Of a stretch of DNA of 64,000 nt, positions 42,489 through 51,717 are shown one piece after another (the stretch's first letter is position 1; each line of letters opens with the position of its first letter). The stretch is from Haloparvum alkalitolerans (GTDB lineage Archaea; Halobacteriota; Halobacteria; Halobacteriales; Haloferacaceae), in assembly GCF_050122995.1 (NCBI RefSeq), contig NZ_JBNLIA010000012.1, positions 1 through 64,000 of the forward strand, in the 5' to 3' direction. The translations under genes were made by a program, and so were the position numbers. The notes under the pieces are model-generated. The model saw only the letters and a program-made list of their open reading frames with translations, ran no database searches and was not told where the DNA came from.

Positions 42489-42521
42489 GCCGGCCGCCGG
42501 GGATCTCTCGCGGCCCCGCTC

Positions 42522-43676
42522 TCAATCCCCCGACGCGCCGCGTATCTCTCGCAGTCGCTCGGTCGGGTCGACGCCGGCCCGGAGGACGACCGCGTAGACC
42601 GCCTCGGCATCGGGGTCCGGCGCGTCACCGCTCAGGATGGCGTCGGAGCCGGTCTCCTCCGCGAGCCAGCGGCGCCCCTCCGCGATGGCCTCGCGGTTGA
42701 GCCACGCGGGCGGCCCGCCGATCAGGAGCAGCGTCCGGTCGGCGCCGCCCTCGACGGTGCCGAGCGTCCCCTTTCCGCGAGCCGCCTTTCTGATCACGGT
42801 CTCGATCGCGCTGACCGCCTCGCTGGTGTCGACGTCCGCGGGTTCGGACGCGGAGAACAGTCCGAGCCCGAACCGCGAGCCGCCGTCCGGCGTCTCGACC
42901 TCCTGTTCGGCGTAGCCGATGTCCGCAACGTCGGAGCGGTCGCCGAGCGCCCGGTTTACGTCGCTGGCGTCGACCACCTGCTGCGGGACCGACCCGCCCT
43001 CACCGCCCGCCGCGTCGCCGGCGCCGAAGACGGCCGCGATCCGGTCGGCGGCCGCGGCGTTGAGCCGCCCGCGCGCCTCGGCGAGCGTCTCGTCGCGGCG
43101 GAGCCACGCGTCGTTGTCGAACCCGATGATCGCGTTCGCGAGGCCGTCAAGCCCGTCGAGCGTGCGGGCGGCGTTCGCGACCGCGAGCGGGCGGTCGGCG
43201 GTCCGCTCGCCGTCCGCGTCCGCCCGGCGGCCCCCGGCCTGCTCCGCGAACGACTCCGCCTCGGGGTCCGCCGGCAGAACTCCGAAGACGTAGACGGGGA
43301 CGTCGTGAAGTCGTCGGAGGTTGCGGACCAGCTCCGGCGCGGCGCCGGCTCCGGTGCCGCCACCGAGCCCGACCACGACCAGAAACGCCTCCGCGCGGGA
43401 GGGCGTCGCGGCGTCGAGCGCGCGGCTCAGCTCGTCGACGTGCTCCGCGCCCAGGTCGAGCCCGCGCCGGAGGTCGCCGTCGAGCCCCTCGCCGCCGGTC
43501 CGGTCGCCGAACCGATGTCGGTGCTCGTCGGGCACCGCGTCGAGCGCGTCGAGCGCGCCGGCGTCGGTGTCGAACGCGACGGTCGCGTCCAGGAACGGCT
43601 CGTCGCCGTGGTCGGCCGCGAGCCGGTCGACGATCCGACCGCCGGCGCCGCCGAGGCCGAGTGCGTGCAGGCGCAT
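42522..43676 (-). CDS. Tubulin/FtsZ superfamily protein, divergent
   Basis: 384 aa. The N-terminal GTPase fold has GLGGAGGRIVDRL (8-19) and the tubulin signature GLGGGTGAGAAPEL (GGGTGAG at 105-111). DVPVYVFGVLPADPEAESFAEQAG and LANAIIGFDNDAWL follow, as in haloarchaeal CetZ-like proteins. I cannot find a T7 synergy loop (N-x-D-x-x-D/E) in the place expected, so it may bind GTP without efficient polymer-coupled hydrolysis. The C-terminal part has LLLIGGPPAWLNREAIAEGRRWL. Probably a non-canonical cytoskeletal or regulatory tubulin homologue, not the FtsZ used for division. Confidence 0.85.
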   Translation of the reverse strand: MRLHALGLGGAGGRIVDRLAADHGDEPFLDATVAFDTDAGALDALDAVPDEHRHRFGDRTGGEGLDGDLRRGLDLGAEHVDELSRALDAATPSRAEAFLVVVGLGGGTGAGAAPELVRNLRRLHDVPVYVFGVLPADPEAESFAEQAGGRRADADGERTADRPLAVANAARTLDGLDGLANAIIGFDNDAWLRRDETLAEARGRLNAAAADRIAAVFGAGDAAGGEGGSVPQQVVDASDVNRALGDRSDVADIGYAEQEVETPDGGSRFGLGLFSASEPADVDTSEAVSAIETVIRKAARGKGTLGTVEGGADRTLLLIGGPPAWLNREAIAEGRRWLAEETGSDAILSGDAPDPDAEAVYAVVLRAGVDPTERLREIRGASGD

Positions 43677-43775
43677 GGTCGCCGTGTCGCGGACCGGAGG
43701 CATATCCCTTCCGCCGTCCGCGCGCGGTCCCCGTCGGGCTGAAACACTTATCAGTGTGACCACCCTCGGGACGGT

Positions 43776-44435
43776 ATGAGCTACGATACCGTCGTGTTCG
43801 ACAACGACGGTGTCCTTGTCGGCCGCACGAGCTTCGACGTCCTGCAGGAGGGCGTCCGGGAGACCTTCTCCCGGCTCGGCGTGGACGATCCGGACCCCGA
43901 ACATGTCGAACGACTGACTGTTGGCGCCACGCCCGACGTGGTTGTGAGCCTCTGTAACCTGTACGACCTCGAACCGGACACCTTCTGGGAGACGCGCGAC
44001 ACGACGCTCGCGGAGGCCCAGCAGGAGGAGGCCCGCGCCGGTCGCAAGACCCCCTACTGGGACATCGACACGCTGGCGGATCTGGACGTGGAGATGGGCA
44101 TCGTCAGCTCGAACCAGCAGGAGACCGTCGACTTCCTCGTCGACCACTTCTCCGTGTTCGAGCCGTTCGGCGCGGCCTACGGCCGCGAGGCGACCATCGA
44201 GAGCCTGAACCTGCGCAAGCCGAACCCCCACTACCTCAAGCGCGCGCTGGAGGACCTCAACGGGGAGAACGCGCTGTTCGTCGGCGACAACGAGTCGGAC
44301 ATCCGCGCCGCCGAGCGCGCGGGCGTCGACTCCGCGTTCATCCGGCGTCCCCACCGCACGGACTGGGAGCTGAACGTCTGGCCCACCTGGGAGATCGACA
44401 CGCTGGAGGACCTCCACGACATCTGCAGGGCCTGA
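43776..44435 (+). CDS. HAD family phosphatase (phosphoglycolate phosphatase-like)
   Basis: 219-aa class I HAD hydrolase. Motif I FDNDGVLVGRT (nucleophile and acid Asp), motif II IVSSNQQETV, motif III Lys in RKPNPHYLKRAL, and motif IV FVGDNESDIRAAERAG are all present. The cap domain lies between motifs I and II. It resembles haloarchaeal enzymes annotated as phosphoglycolate phosphatase, but the substrate is uncertain. Divergent from the tubulin-like gene. Confidence 0.88.
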   Translation: MSYDTVVFDNDGVLVGRTSFDVLQEGVRETFSRLGVDDPDPEHVERLTVGATPDVVVSLCNLYDLEPDTFWETRDTTLAEAQQEEARAGRKTPYWDIDTLADLDVEMGIVSSNQQETVDFLVDHFSVFEPFGAAYGREATIESLNLRKPNPHYLKRALEDLNGENALFVGDNESDIRAAERAGVDSAFIRRPHRTDWELNVWPTWEIDTLEDLHDICRA

Positions 44436-44495
44436 TCGGTCCGGATTCGGGACGCCTGTTCGCTCCCCGCGACCTGCAAGCCGGCGCGCCACCGA

Positions 44496-47400
44496 TCAGT
44501 CGAGGAACGACCGGAGCATCGTCGACACGGCGTTGGTGCTGAGCCGCCACGGCGTCGTCTCGGCGCGCACGCCGAACGTCGAGAGCCACGCGTCCACGGC
44601 CGGCTCCTCGCCGACCTGCCGCCGCAGCGCCCAGACGTACGTCGCGAGCTGGAGCTGGTAGCGCGGCTCGGCGGCGTCGTCCTCGGACAGCGCCACCTTC
44701 ACGTCCTCGACGACCCAGCGCCCGTCGGGCATCTCCAACAGGAAATCCGCCGTCCCCGGTACCTCGACCTCGACGCCGTCGACGCGGATCACTCCTTCCA
44801 GCGGCTCCTCCGCGTAGACGGTCTCCGCGCGGCGGAGCCGGTCCGCGAGCGCGGACGCCGCGAACTGGGGGAGCACCGTCTCCGCCACGAACGACCGGAT
44901 CGCCGCCCGCTCGTCGGGGTCGGCGGCCCCCGCACCGCGGCGCACGCGCTCGCGGACGATCGACGCGACGTCCTCGCTCGCGGGATCGACCGCACCGTCG
45001 GCGGCTCCCCCGCCGTCGGAACCACCTGCAGCACCCTCATCGCCCGCGAGCGCGTTCTCCGCGACGGCCGCGACCACCGAGTGTGCGATCCGGCCGACGG
45101 CGTCCGGACCGACGGCGTCGAACGGCAGGTCCAGCGCCGGCGACACCTCGTCGGTGTCCGTGTGCAGCGCACGACCCATGAGGTGGTCGACGACGTGCGC
45201 CGCCGGGTTCTCCTTCAGCGGGTAGAAGGTGCTCGGACGGACGAACCGCGGGATCCACGGGAGGTACTCCGGTGACGCTGGCGGTGCGGCGGGCGGCACG
45301 CGGTCCGGGCGAGTCGTCCGGATACGGTCGACCATTCGGACGTCGTTGACCGCCACCGAGAACTCGCCGACCCGTCCGTCCGGGTACGTGAACGACGCGC
45401 TGTGTGTCGTCCGTGGCGCCCCGCGGCCCATCTCCATCGCCTCGTGAAGCGCCGCGACCCAGGAGTTCGGGGACCCTTCGTAGTCGGCCTTCGGCAGCGG
45501 CAGGACCAGGTGCTCCTGCGCGCGAGTGAGCGCGACGAACAGCAGACGCCACGACTCCGCGCGGCGCTCGGCGGCCGCCGCACGCAGGGGTTCGTGGCCC
45601 ACGAGCTCCGTGACGTCCCCGCCGATCGGTGCGTGGAGCTCGACCGTCCACCGCAGCCCGGCGTCGCGGTCCGTCCGTTCCGGGGCCGGATCGTAGAGCC
45701 CGCCGTCGAACCCCGGGACCGGCGGGAGCGAGGGGGACTCATCGCCGCCGTCTCCGCCGTCTCCGCTGTCTCCGCCGTCTTCGACCGCAGCCGACTCCTC
45801 GACCTCGAGCGCGTTCACCGGCGGTGCCAGTCCGACGCCCTCGCCGTCGGTGACGAACCGGTCGGCGTCGGACGGGCGCCCGCCGACCGAGCCGACGGGG
45901 TCCGCCAGCACGACCACCTCGTCCTGGTCGCCTTTCATCCCGTGGATGGTCTTCAACACCACGTCCACGTCGTCGTCGACGAGGGAGCGGTCCGGCCCCA
46001 GCGACGGGTCGGCGAGGAACGGGTCGAGCAGCTCCGCCAACTCCGCGAGACCGTACGCGTCCTCGCCCTCCCACTCCTTGACCGCGGCGACGAGGGCGTC
46101 GAGGTTGGCCAGCCGCTGCCGGCGCGAGGGGTCCGGGTCGATCCCCAGCGGGTCCGTCTCGAAGCCGACGGCCTCCACCGTCTCCCTGAGGACCGCCGTC
46201 GCGGGGCGCGAGCGGAGCCGCGCCTCGTCGGCGGCGAGGTCGGCGAGTGCCCGGACTACGCGCCGCCGCCCGGCCGCGAACCGGTCCGCCTCGGTCTCGG
46301 CGACCGCCGGGAGCGACCAGTCGTGGCTCCGGAACGTGGCCGCGACCGCGTCGAGGCCGTAGGTCCCGTCCGCGAGCGGCGACTCGGTCACCAGCCGGCG
46401 CGTGCGCTCCGGGTCGGTCGGGTCCGCGAGCCACCGCAGCACCGCCACGGTCGCCCGGACGGACTCGGTGGCGAACAGGGGGACCCGGGCGTTCCCGACC
46501 GTGAACCCGCGGGCCTCCAACGCCTCCCGGTACGGCTCCATGTTCGCCTTCGACCGGAACAGCGCCGTCACGCTCGGCAGGTCGTTCTCCCCTCGCTCGT
46601 CCCCGCCATCGCCTCCAGCAGCGCCGTCGACGAAACACCCGTCCGCGACGCCACCGGCGAGGAGGTTCGCCACCGCGTCGGCGGCACCCGGAGCGCGGCC
46701 GGTCCCGGCGACCCAGCCCGCGGACCCCGGCGTCCCGCCGTTCGGGACCGTGGCGACGTGAACGGGTGCGCGCTCGGTCGGCGGACGTGTCGCCTCCAGC
46801 GGCGGGTAGGACACCTCGAGCGTCCCGGCGTCGCCCCGCGTCGGGTCGGGGAGCGTCGACGTCGCGACGGCGTTGATCGCGTGGACCAGACCGGGGCGGG
46901 AGCGGTAGTTCCGCGTCGCCGTGCCGGTGACCGGGTCGGGCCAGTCGATCCCGAAGTACCGCCCCTCCCGGACGGCGCGCTCGAACAGGGCCGGCCGCGC
47001 GTCCCGCCAGACGTAGACGCACTGCTTGAGGTCGCCCACCAGCAGGACGCGCATCTCGTCGGTGACGAGCGCCGACAGCGCCGCGTGCTGGACCGTCGAC
47101 ACGTCCTGCGCCTCGTCCACGATGACGCTCCCGACCTCCTCGTGGAACCGGTCCCGGATCCGCTCACGGCGGGCTGCACGGGCGTCTCCCTCGTCGGACG
47201 TGGCCCCGTCGCTCCCCCCGCCGCCGACCTCCCCGGCGAAGTACGCCGCGACCAGGTGCGCGCAGTCGATGTGCGCGATCACGCCGCGCTCTCGCGTCAG
47301 CTCGTCGTACCGGTCGCGGTAGGCCGCCAACAGGGTACAGAAATCGTCCACGGCCGCGCGCCACGCGTCGTGGAGTCGCCGGTCGGCCGCCAGCAGGGCC

Positions 47401-48173
47401 GCCCGGTCGTCGGGATCGAGCCCGTCGACGCGCTCGGCCGTTTCGCGGCCGCGACACCGGGCGATTCCCTCGCGGAGGCAGTCGGCCGTTCCCGGGTCGC
47501 CGCCGTCGTACACGTCCGCGACGGTCGCGCGGAGCTCCCGGTGGAACGCTCCCACCGAGAGCCGGCGCTGGCGGCACGTTCGGAGCGCGTTCCGCAGCAG
47601 CGTCCGCAGTCCGTCAACGTGCGCGCCGCCCTCCGGATAGGCGGCCTCCAGCCGCGCGACGCGGTCGGCGTGGTCGGAGGTCGAAGCGAGCGTCGCGTAG
47701 CAGTCCTCGTGGAGCCGCGCGAGCAGCGCCTCGTTGCCGACGGCGGGCATCTCCGCGAATCCGATCTCGGTGGCGAACGCCTCGAGGACGGACCGGAGCA
47801 CGCTGTCGACGGTCCCGACCGTCGCGACGCCCCGGAGCCGCCGCTCGAGTTCGCGGACGTCCGCGGCCGTCACGTCCCCGTCGCCCGGGACCTCGTCCCG
47901 GTCGTACAGCTCCCACAGCCAGTCGACGACGTCGGGGACGATGTCCGCCGCGTCCTCCCTCGAGAAGGAGGTGACGAGCAGCCGCCGCTCCGGGACCGGA
48001 TCGCCCGCGAGCAGCCGCTCGTACAGACACAGCGCCGCCGCCTTCCCCGTGGCCGTCGACTTGCCCGCGCCGGGATGGCTGTCCATCGTGAACAGCCCGG
48101 CGTCGGCGTCGCGAAACGCCTCGACGACGGCGCGCTGCGTCTCGTCGAGTTCCGGGAGGGACCGATCAGGCAT
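44496..48173 (-). CDS. AddA/RecB-like helicase-nuclease
   Basis: 1225-aa superfamily 1 helicase with a C-terminal nuclease. Helicase motifs seen are LDETQRAVVEAF (Q), SHPGAGKSTATGKAA (Walker A, about 32-46), SVIVDEAQDVSTVQH (Walker B), GDLKQCVYVWRDA (III), YRSRPGLVHAINA (IV), KTIHGMKGDQDEVV (V) and LFVALTRAQEHLV (VI). The final about 130 residues form a PD-(D/E)xK nuclease: VPGTADFLLEMPDGRWVVEDVK, then YQLQLATYVWAL. It processes double-strand DNA ends for recombination or degrades foreign DNA. The ATG at 48173 overlaps the upstream gene by 8 nt. Confidence 0.9.
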   Translation of the reverse strand: MPDRSLPELDETQRAVVEAFRDADAGLFTMDSHPGAGKSTATGKAAALCLYERLLAGDPVPERRLLVTSFSREDAADIVPDVVDWLWELYDRDEVPGDGDVTAADVRELERRLRGVATVGTVDSVLRSVLEAFATEIGFAEMPAVGNEALLARLHEDCYATLASTSDHADRVARLEAAYPEGGAHVDGLRTLLRNALRTCRQRRLSVGAFHRELRATVADVYDGGDPGTADCLREGIARCRGRETAERVDGLDPDDRAALLAADRRLHDAWRAAVDDFCTLLAAYRDRYDELTRERGVIAHIDCAHLVAAYFAGEVGGGGSDGATSDEGDARAARRERIRDRFHEEVGSVIVDEAQDVSTVQHAALSALVTDEMRVLLVGDLKQCVYVWRDARPALFERAVREGRYFGIDWPDPVTGTATRNYRSRPGLVHAINAVATSTLPDPTRGDAGTLEVSYPPLEATRPPTERAPVHVATVPNGGTPGSAGWVAGTGRAPGAADAVANLLAGGVADGCFVDGAAGGDGGDERGENDLPSVTALFRSKANMEPYREALEARGFTVGNARVPLFATESVRATVAVLRWLADPTDPERTRRLVTESPLADGTYGLDAVAATFRSHDWSLPAVAETEADRFAAGRRRVVRALADLAADEARLRSRPATAVLRETVEAVGFETDPLGIDPDPSRRQRLANLDALVAAVKEWEGEDAYGLAELAELLDPFLADPSLGPDRSLVDDDVDVVLKTIHGMKGDQDEVVVLADPVGSVGGRPSDADRFVTDGEGVGLAPPVNALEVEESAAVEDGGDSGDGGDGGDESPSLPPVPGFDGGLYDPAPERTDRDAGLRWTVELHAPIGGDVTELVGHEPLRAAAAERRAESWRLLFVALTRAQEHLVLPLPKADYEGSPNSWVAALHEAMEMGRGAPRTTHSASFTYPDGRVGEFSVAVNDVRMVDRIRTTRPDRVPPAAPPASPEYLPWIPRFVRPSTFYPLKENPAAHVVDHLMGRALHTDTDEVSPALDLPFDAVGPDAVGRIAHSVVAAVAENALAGDEGAAGGSDGGGAADGAVDPASEDVASIVRERVRRGAGAADPDERAAIRSFVAETVLPQFAASALADRLRRAETVYAEEPLEGVIRVDGVEVEVPGTADFLLEMPDGRWVVEDVKVALSEDDAAEPRYQLQLATYVWALRRQVGEEPAVDAWLSTFGVRAETTPWRLSTNAVSTMLRSFLD

Positions 48174-49542
48174 CCGAACCGCCCTCCTCGGGGGCTGCCG
48201 TCCGATCGACCATCGCCACGATGGGTTCGGGGAGCTCCCGGTCGGGACCGACCAGTCGGTCGAGGGCGTCACGGCCGACCGGCGTCCCGTCGACTGCCTG
48301 GACGTACGGCGACGGTCGGACGTCGATCCCGTCCGCGTCGGCGGCGAAGCGCGTGCAGACGAGACCCTCGCTCGCCGCCGCGACCGTGTCGGCGAACTGG
48401 TCGAGTTCGCCGGCCTCGGTCCAGCCCGCCCGCGGCCGAAGCGCGGCGCCGGGTCCGTCGGTCGTCCCCAGCAGCCGCCGAAGCGCGGCGGGGAACGCGC
48501 TCTCCGGGGGTCGCGGCCACTCCCCGTCGACGAGCCCCGCAGCGACGACGTACGGGAGGTCCAGCCCCCACACGTCGTTCGCCTCCATCACGTCCACCGA
48601 CCGGGCGGTCGCGTACTCGCGCCGGCCGGGGACCGTCGTCGCGATGGCGTCGAGCAGGTCCGCGACCGTCGCCCACGACCGCGGGGCGTAGCCGTCCGCG
48701 ATCCAGTCCCCGTACTTGTCCGCGAGTTCGCCGGTCAGCTCGCCCATCCGGTCGAGCGCTCGCGCGGTCCGCGCCGTACCGGTCAGCGTGGCGTCGTCGG
48801 CGTCGCGGCGCGCCGGCATGACCCGGGTCCGGTAGGCCTCGAAGACGGGCGAGAGGAGCGCGTCGAGGTCGTGCGGGCCGGGAGTCGCGGACGCCGGTTC
48901 GACCCACGCCGCGTAGCGCTCGAGCGCGTCCGCGAGCCCCGCGAGCTCCTGGGGGGACGACCCGGGGGCGTCAGCCTCCGGCGTCCCATCCGCGTCAGGC
49001 CCACTCGCGTCCGTCCCGTCGGCGATCCGTCGGACTTCGTCGGACCAGCCGGCGACCGGGTGCTTCGCCTCGCCGGTTCGCCGCGCGAGCGCGCCGAGCG
49101 CGGCGGAGTCGACGGGGAACGGGTCGGACAGCCCCGAGTTCGCCTCGTCGGCCGGCGGGACCCACTCGAACCGGAGCGGGGCCAGCAGCGCATCGGCCCC
49201 GACCGCGCCGCCGGTTCGCTCCCGCTCGGCCAGCAGCGAGACGACCGCCCGGGTCAGCCGGTAGGGGATCGTGCGCTTCAGTCGGAGCTGTGTCCAGACG
49301 GAGAGCGTCACCTCGTAGCGTCGCGCCGCCCGCCGGAGCGGCGCCTCGTAGGCGTCCACGTCCCGGACGACGACGGTCACGTCGGACGGCGAGACGCCGG
49401 CCGAGACCAGCCCGTCGACGCAGGCGACGACCGCGCGCGCCTCGGCCGCTCGCGTCCGCGCGACGAGCGTCGCGACCGGCGCGTCGGCGAGCGCGTCGAG
49501 GCCGTCCTCGCCTCCCGCCGGGGACGTACCGGGACCGGTCAC
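48166..49542 (-). CDS. AddB-like protein, C-terminal helicase-fold half
   Basis: 458 aa from a GTG at 49542 that overlaps the upstream stop by 4 nt (GTGA). It has SPSDVTVVVRDVDAYEAPLRRAARRYEV, ARSVDVMEANDVWGLDLPYVVAAGLVDGEWPRPPESAFP and EGLVCTRFAADADG, recalling the inactivated helicase 2A/2B region of AddB/RecC. No Walker A is present in this half. With the 286-aa protein encoded upstream it looks like one AddB split into two chains. It probably partners AddA in DNA-end processing. Confidence 0.7.
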   Translation of the reverse strand: MTGPGTSPAGGEDGLDALADAPVATLVARTRAAEARAVVACVDGLVSAGVSPSDVTVVVRDVDAYEAPLRRAARRYEVTLSVWTQLRLKRTIPYRLTRAVVSLLAERERTGGAVGADALLAPLRFEWVPPADEANSGLSDPFPVDSAALGALARRTGEAKHPVAGWSDEVRRIADGTDASGPDADGTPEADAPGSSPQELAGLADALERYAAWVEPASATPGPHDLDALLSPVFEAYRTRVMPARRDADDATLTGTARTARALDRMGELTGELADKYGDWIADGYAPRSWATVADLLDAIATTVPGRREYATARSVDVMEANDVWGLDLPYVVAAGLVDGEWPRPPESAFPAALRRLLGTTDGPGAALRPRAGWTEAGELDQFADTVAAASEGLVCTRFAADADGIDVRPSPYVQAVDGTPVGRDALDRLVGPDRELPEPIVAMVDRTAAPEEGGSDA

Positions 49543-50399
49543 TCTCGGACCCCCTCGGGATCGAACCGCTCCCCTGCGGCGGCCAGCTGGTCCCCGATCT
49601 GCGGGCCCGTCCCGTGTCTGAGATAGAGGTGCACGTCGATCGACGTCTCGCCGCCGAGGACGAACAGGAAGTCCTCCAGCGACGCCGTGAGCGTGCTGAC
49701 GCCGGCGACCGAGAGCGTGTCGGCGTCGGGATACGCGGCCTCGATCGCCTCCGGGGCCGCGGCGGCCGTCGCGGTCGCGACGCGAAGCAGCGCCGCGTCA
49801 GAGACGGCCACCGGGCTCCTGTCGTCGAGCTCCCGCTGGAGCGCGAGGAGCCCGCCCACGAGGTCCCGCGCGTCGGCCCGCGCGGTGCCGTCGAGGGCGT
49901 CGATCGCCGCCTCCAGGGCGTCGAGTCGGCCGGGGTGGAACGCCGTCACCATCTCCAGGCCGACCCGGGCGCGCTCGATCCGCTCCGCGTGGTCCTCGAC
50001 CGGCGTCCCCACCGTGCGACCGAGCGGCCCCGCCACGCCGGAGGAGCCGCCGCGCAGCACGCGCCGCGTCAGCGCGAGCCGGTCGAGCCGGTCGAGCGAC
50101 TCCGTCTCCGGGCGCTCGTCCGGCCCCGCCTCGATCGCCGTCGCCGCCTCGTTCACGCGCCGGGCCACGTCGACCAGTCGCAGGAACTCGAACCCGCTTC
50201 GCGGCTCCCCGTCCTCGCGGAGCCGTCGCTGGACGTTGCGGCGGTGGAGCCGAACCGGCGTGACGACGAGGTGCCGGGGGCTCCGCGCGCGGTCGGCCTC
50301 GCGACGGATGGCGTCCGCCTCGCCCACGTGGACGGTGAACGGGAGGGCCGTGTCCGCCGCGTCGTCGCGAGCGGCCGGTGTTGTGTGTCTGTCTGTCAC
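49539..50399 (-). CDS. AddB-like protein, N-terminal half
   Basis: 286 aa from a GTG at 50399. It has FTVHVGEADAIRREADRARSPRHLVVTPVRLHRRNVQRRL, FEFLRLVDVARRVNEAATAI, LTRRVLRGGS, and a C-terminal strand DTLSVAGVSTLTASLEDFLFVLGGETSIDVHLYLRH that resembles the AddB/RecC helicase 1A region. It lacks a Walker A lysine motif. It ends in GTGA shared with the next gene and is the first gene of the three-gene operon. Confidence 0.68.
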   Translation of the reverse strand: MTDRHTTPAARDDAADTALPFTVHVGEADAIRREADRARSPRHLVVTPVRLHRRNVQRRLREDGEPRSGFEFLRLVDVARRVNEAATAIEAGPDERPETESLDRLDRLALTRRVLRGGSSGVAGPLGRTVGTPVEDHAERIERARVGLEMVTAFHPGRLDALEAAIDALDGTARADARDLVGGLLALQRELDDRSPVAVSDAALLRVATATAAAAPEAIEAAYPDADTLSVAGVSTLTASLEDFLFVLGGETSIDVHLYLRHGTGPQIGDQLAAAGERFDPEGVRE

Positions 50400-50541
50400 G
50401 GTGTCGGTCCATGACGGACGGCCGTCGTCCGTCGGTTCGTGACGCCGTTGGGCGGCATCAGGTAAAAGGGCTCGCGGAGCGCGGCGAAGGTGGTCGGCGC
50501 CCGGGGAGGCCGGCGATCCGCGCCTCGTCCGCGACCCGCCC

Positions 50542-51606
50542 TCACTCGCCGCTTCGGCGGTCCAGGGGATCCTCCAACTGGCCCATGACGGTCTCGAGCG
50601 CGTCGGTCGCGGTGAGGAGGCCGACGACCGCATCGTCCCGAGTCACGAGCGCCAGCTCCTGGTCAGCCGCCTGAAACCGGTCGAAGGCGTCGCTCACGTT
50701 CGTCTCCGCCGCGATCGTCATCGGCGGCGCCGCGATCTCGGAGAAGGAGAGCCGCCCGTCCCGCAGCGCCTCGAAGTGGTCGATGATCGACGGCGCGTAG
50801 ACGATCCCGTGGAAATCGGTGAGCTCCGCCCCCACGAGCGGGAATCGGGTGTGTGGCGTGTCCCGGATCCGCTCGAGGTTCTGCGCCACCGAGGCGGTCG
50901 TCGTGAGGGCGACGATCTCGTCCGCCGGAACCATGACCTCCTCGACCGCGAGCGTGTCGACGTCGAGCGCGCTGAGTACCTCGTCGCGGCGCTCCTCGGG
51001 GATTTCGCCCTCCTCCAACAGCGAGTGGACCCGGTTCCGGAGCTGTGCACGCGACTCGAGGACGTCCTCCTCCGTCTCGAGCCACGCGCCCGTCATCTCG
51101 ACGCCGAACAGGTTGAGCGTCCCCTTCGCGACCCAGTCGCCGAGCGTGATCAGCGGCGAGATCAGCCAGTTGAACCAGTAGAGCGGGCGGGCCCCGTACC
51201 GACACACCTGCCGCGATCGCTCGACCCCGAGGTAGGTCGGGGTCTGCTCGCCGTGCGTGAGGTGGAGGAGGTTGATGATGCCGAACGCGATCAGCGCCCC
51301 TGCACCGACGGACGCGAGCGGGGTATCCGCGAAGTAGGGCTCGAACAGCGCGGCCAGCGCCGGCTCGGCGACGATCCCCACCGCGATGCTGGAGGCCGTG
51401 ATCCCGACCTGACACGTCGTCAGGTAGATCTCGAGATCGTTCGTCATCTCCCACGCCCGTTCGAGCGCCCGGCTGTCGTCCACGAACTCCGACTCCGTGA
51501 ACTGCCGGGCGCGGGTCAGCGCGAACTCGATCGCGACGAAGAACCCGTTCGTCAGGATCAACAGGAGTCCCGCGACCAGTCGGACCGTCAACTCGATCGG
51601 GGTCAT
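50542..51606 (-). CDS. CNNM/hemolysin-type membrane protein with CBS pair
   Basis: 354 aa. The N-terminal DUF21 (CNNM) domain (about 1-190) has three or four hydrophobic helices and signatures GLLLILTNGFFVAIEFALTRAR and VGITASSIAVGIVAEPALA. A CBS pair (about 215-345) follows: VEEVMVPADEIVALTTTASV, RFPLVGAELTDFHGIVY and ALVTRDDAVVGLLTATDALE. CNNM proteins are linked to Mg2+ homeostasis (CorB-type transport). No CorC_HlyC domain follows the CBS pair, so it is a short version. An in-frame GTG one codon upstream is also possible as start. Confidence 0.88.
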   Translation of the reverse strand: MTPIELTVRLVAGLLLILTNGFFVAIEFALTRARQFTESEFVDDSRALERAWEMTNDLEIYLTTCQVGITASSIAVGIVAEPALAALFEPYFADTPLASVGAGALIAFGIINLLHLTHGEQTPTYLGVERSRQVCRYGARPLYWFNWLISPLITLGDWVAKGTLNLFGVEMTGAWLETEEDVLESRAQLRNRVHSLLEEGEIPEERRDEVLSALDVDTLAVEEVMVPADEIVALTTTASVAQNLERIRDTPHTRFPLVGAELTDFHGIVYAPSIIDHFEALRDGRLSFSEIAAPPMTIAAETNVSDAFDRFQAADQELALVTRDDAVVGLLTATDALETVMGQLEDPLDRRSGE

Positions 51607-51717
51607 CACGCCACGCTATCGCGCCGCAGGTGAAGAAGCTGCGGGCCGGTTCCCGGCGGGCCACCGGCCGCGGGTCGTGGACCAACGTATTTACGCCCGC
51701 CCGCAGAAGCCGACCCC

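Noticed and set aside
49539..49542. Frameshift artefact fusing the two AddB-like genes
   Set aside because: The junction is a clean GTGA stop/start overlap like others in this genome (56433, 62409, 34797), so coupled genes are the simpler reading, though comparison with relatives is needed to be sure.
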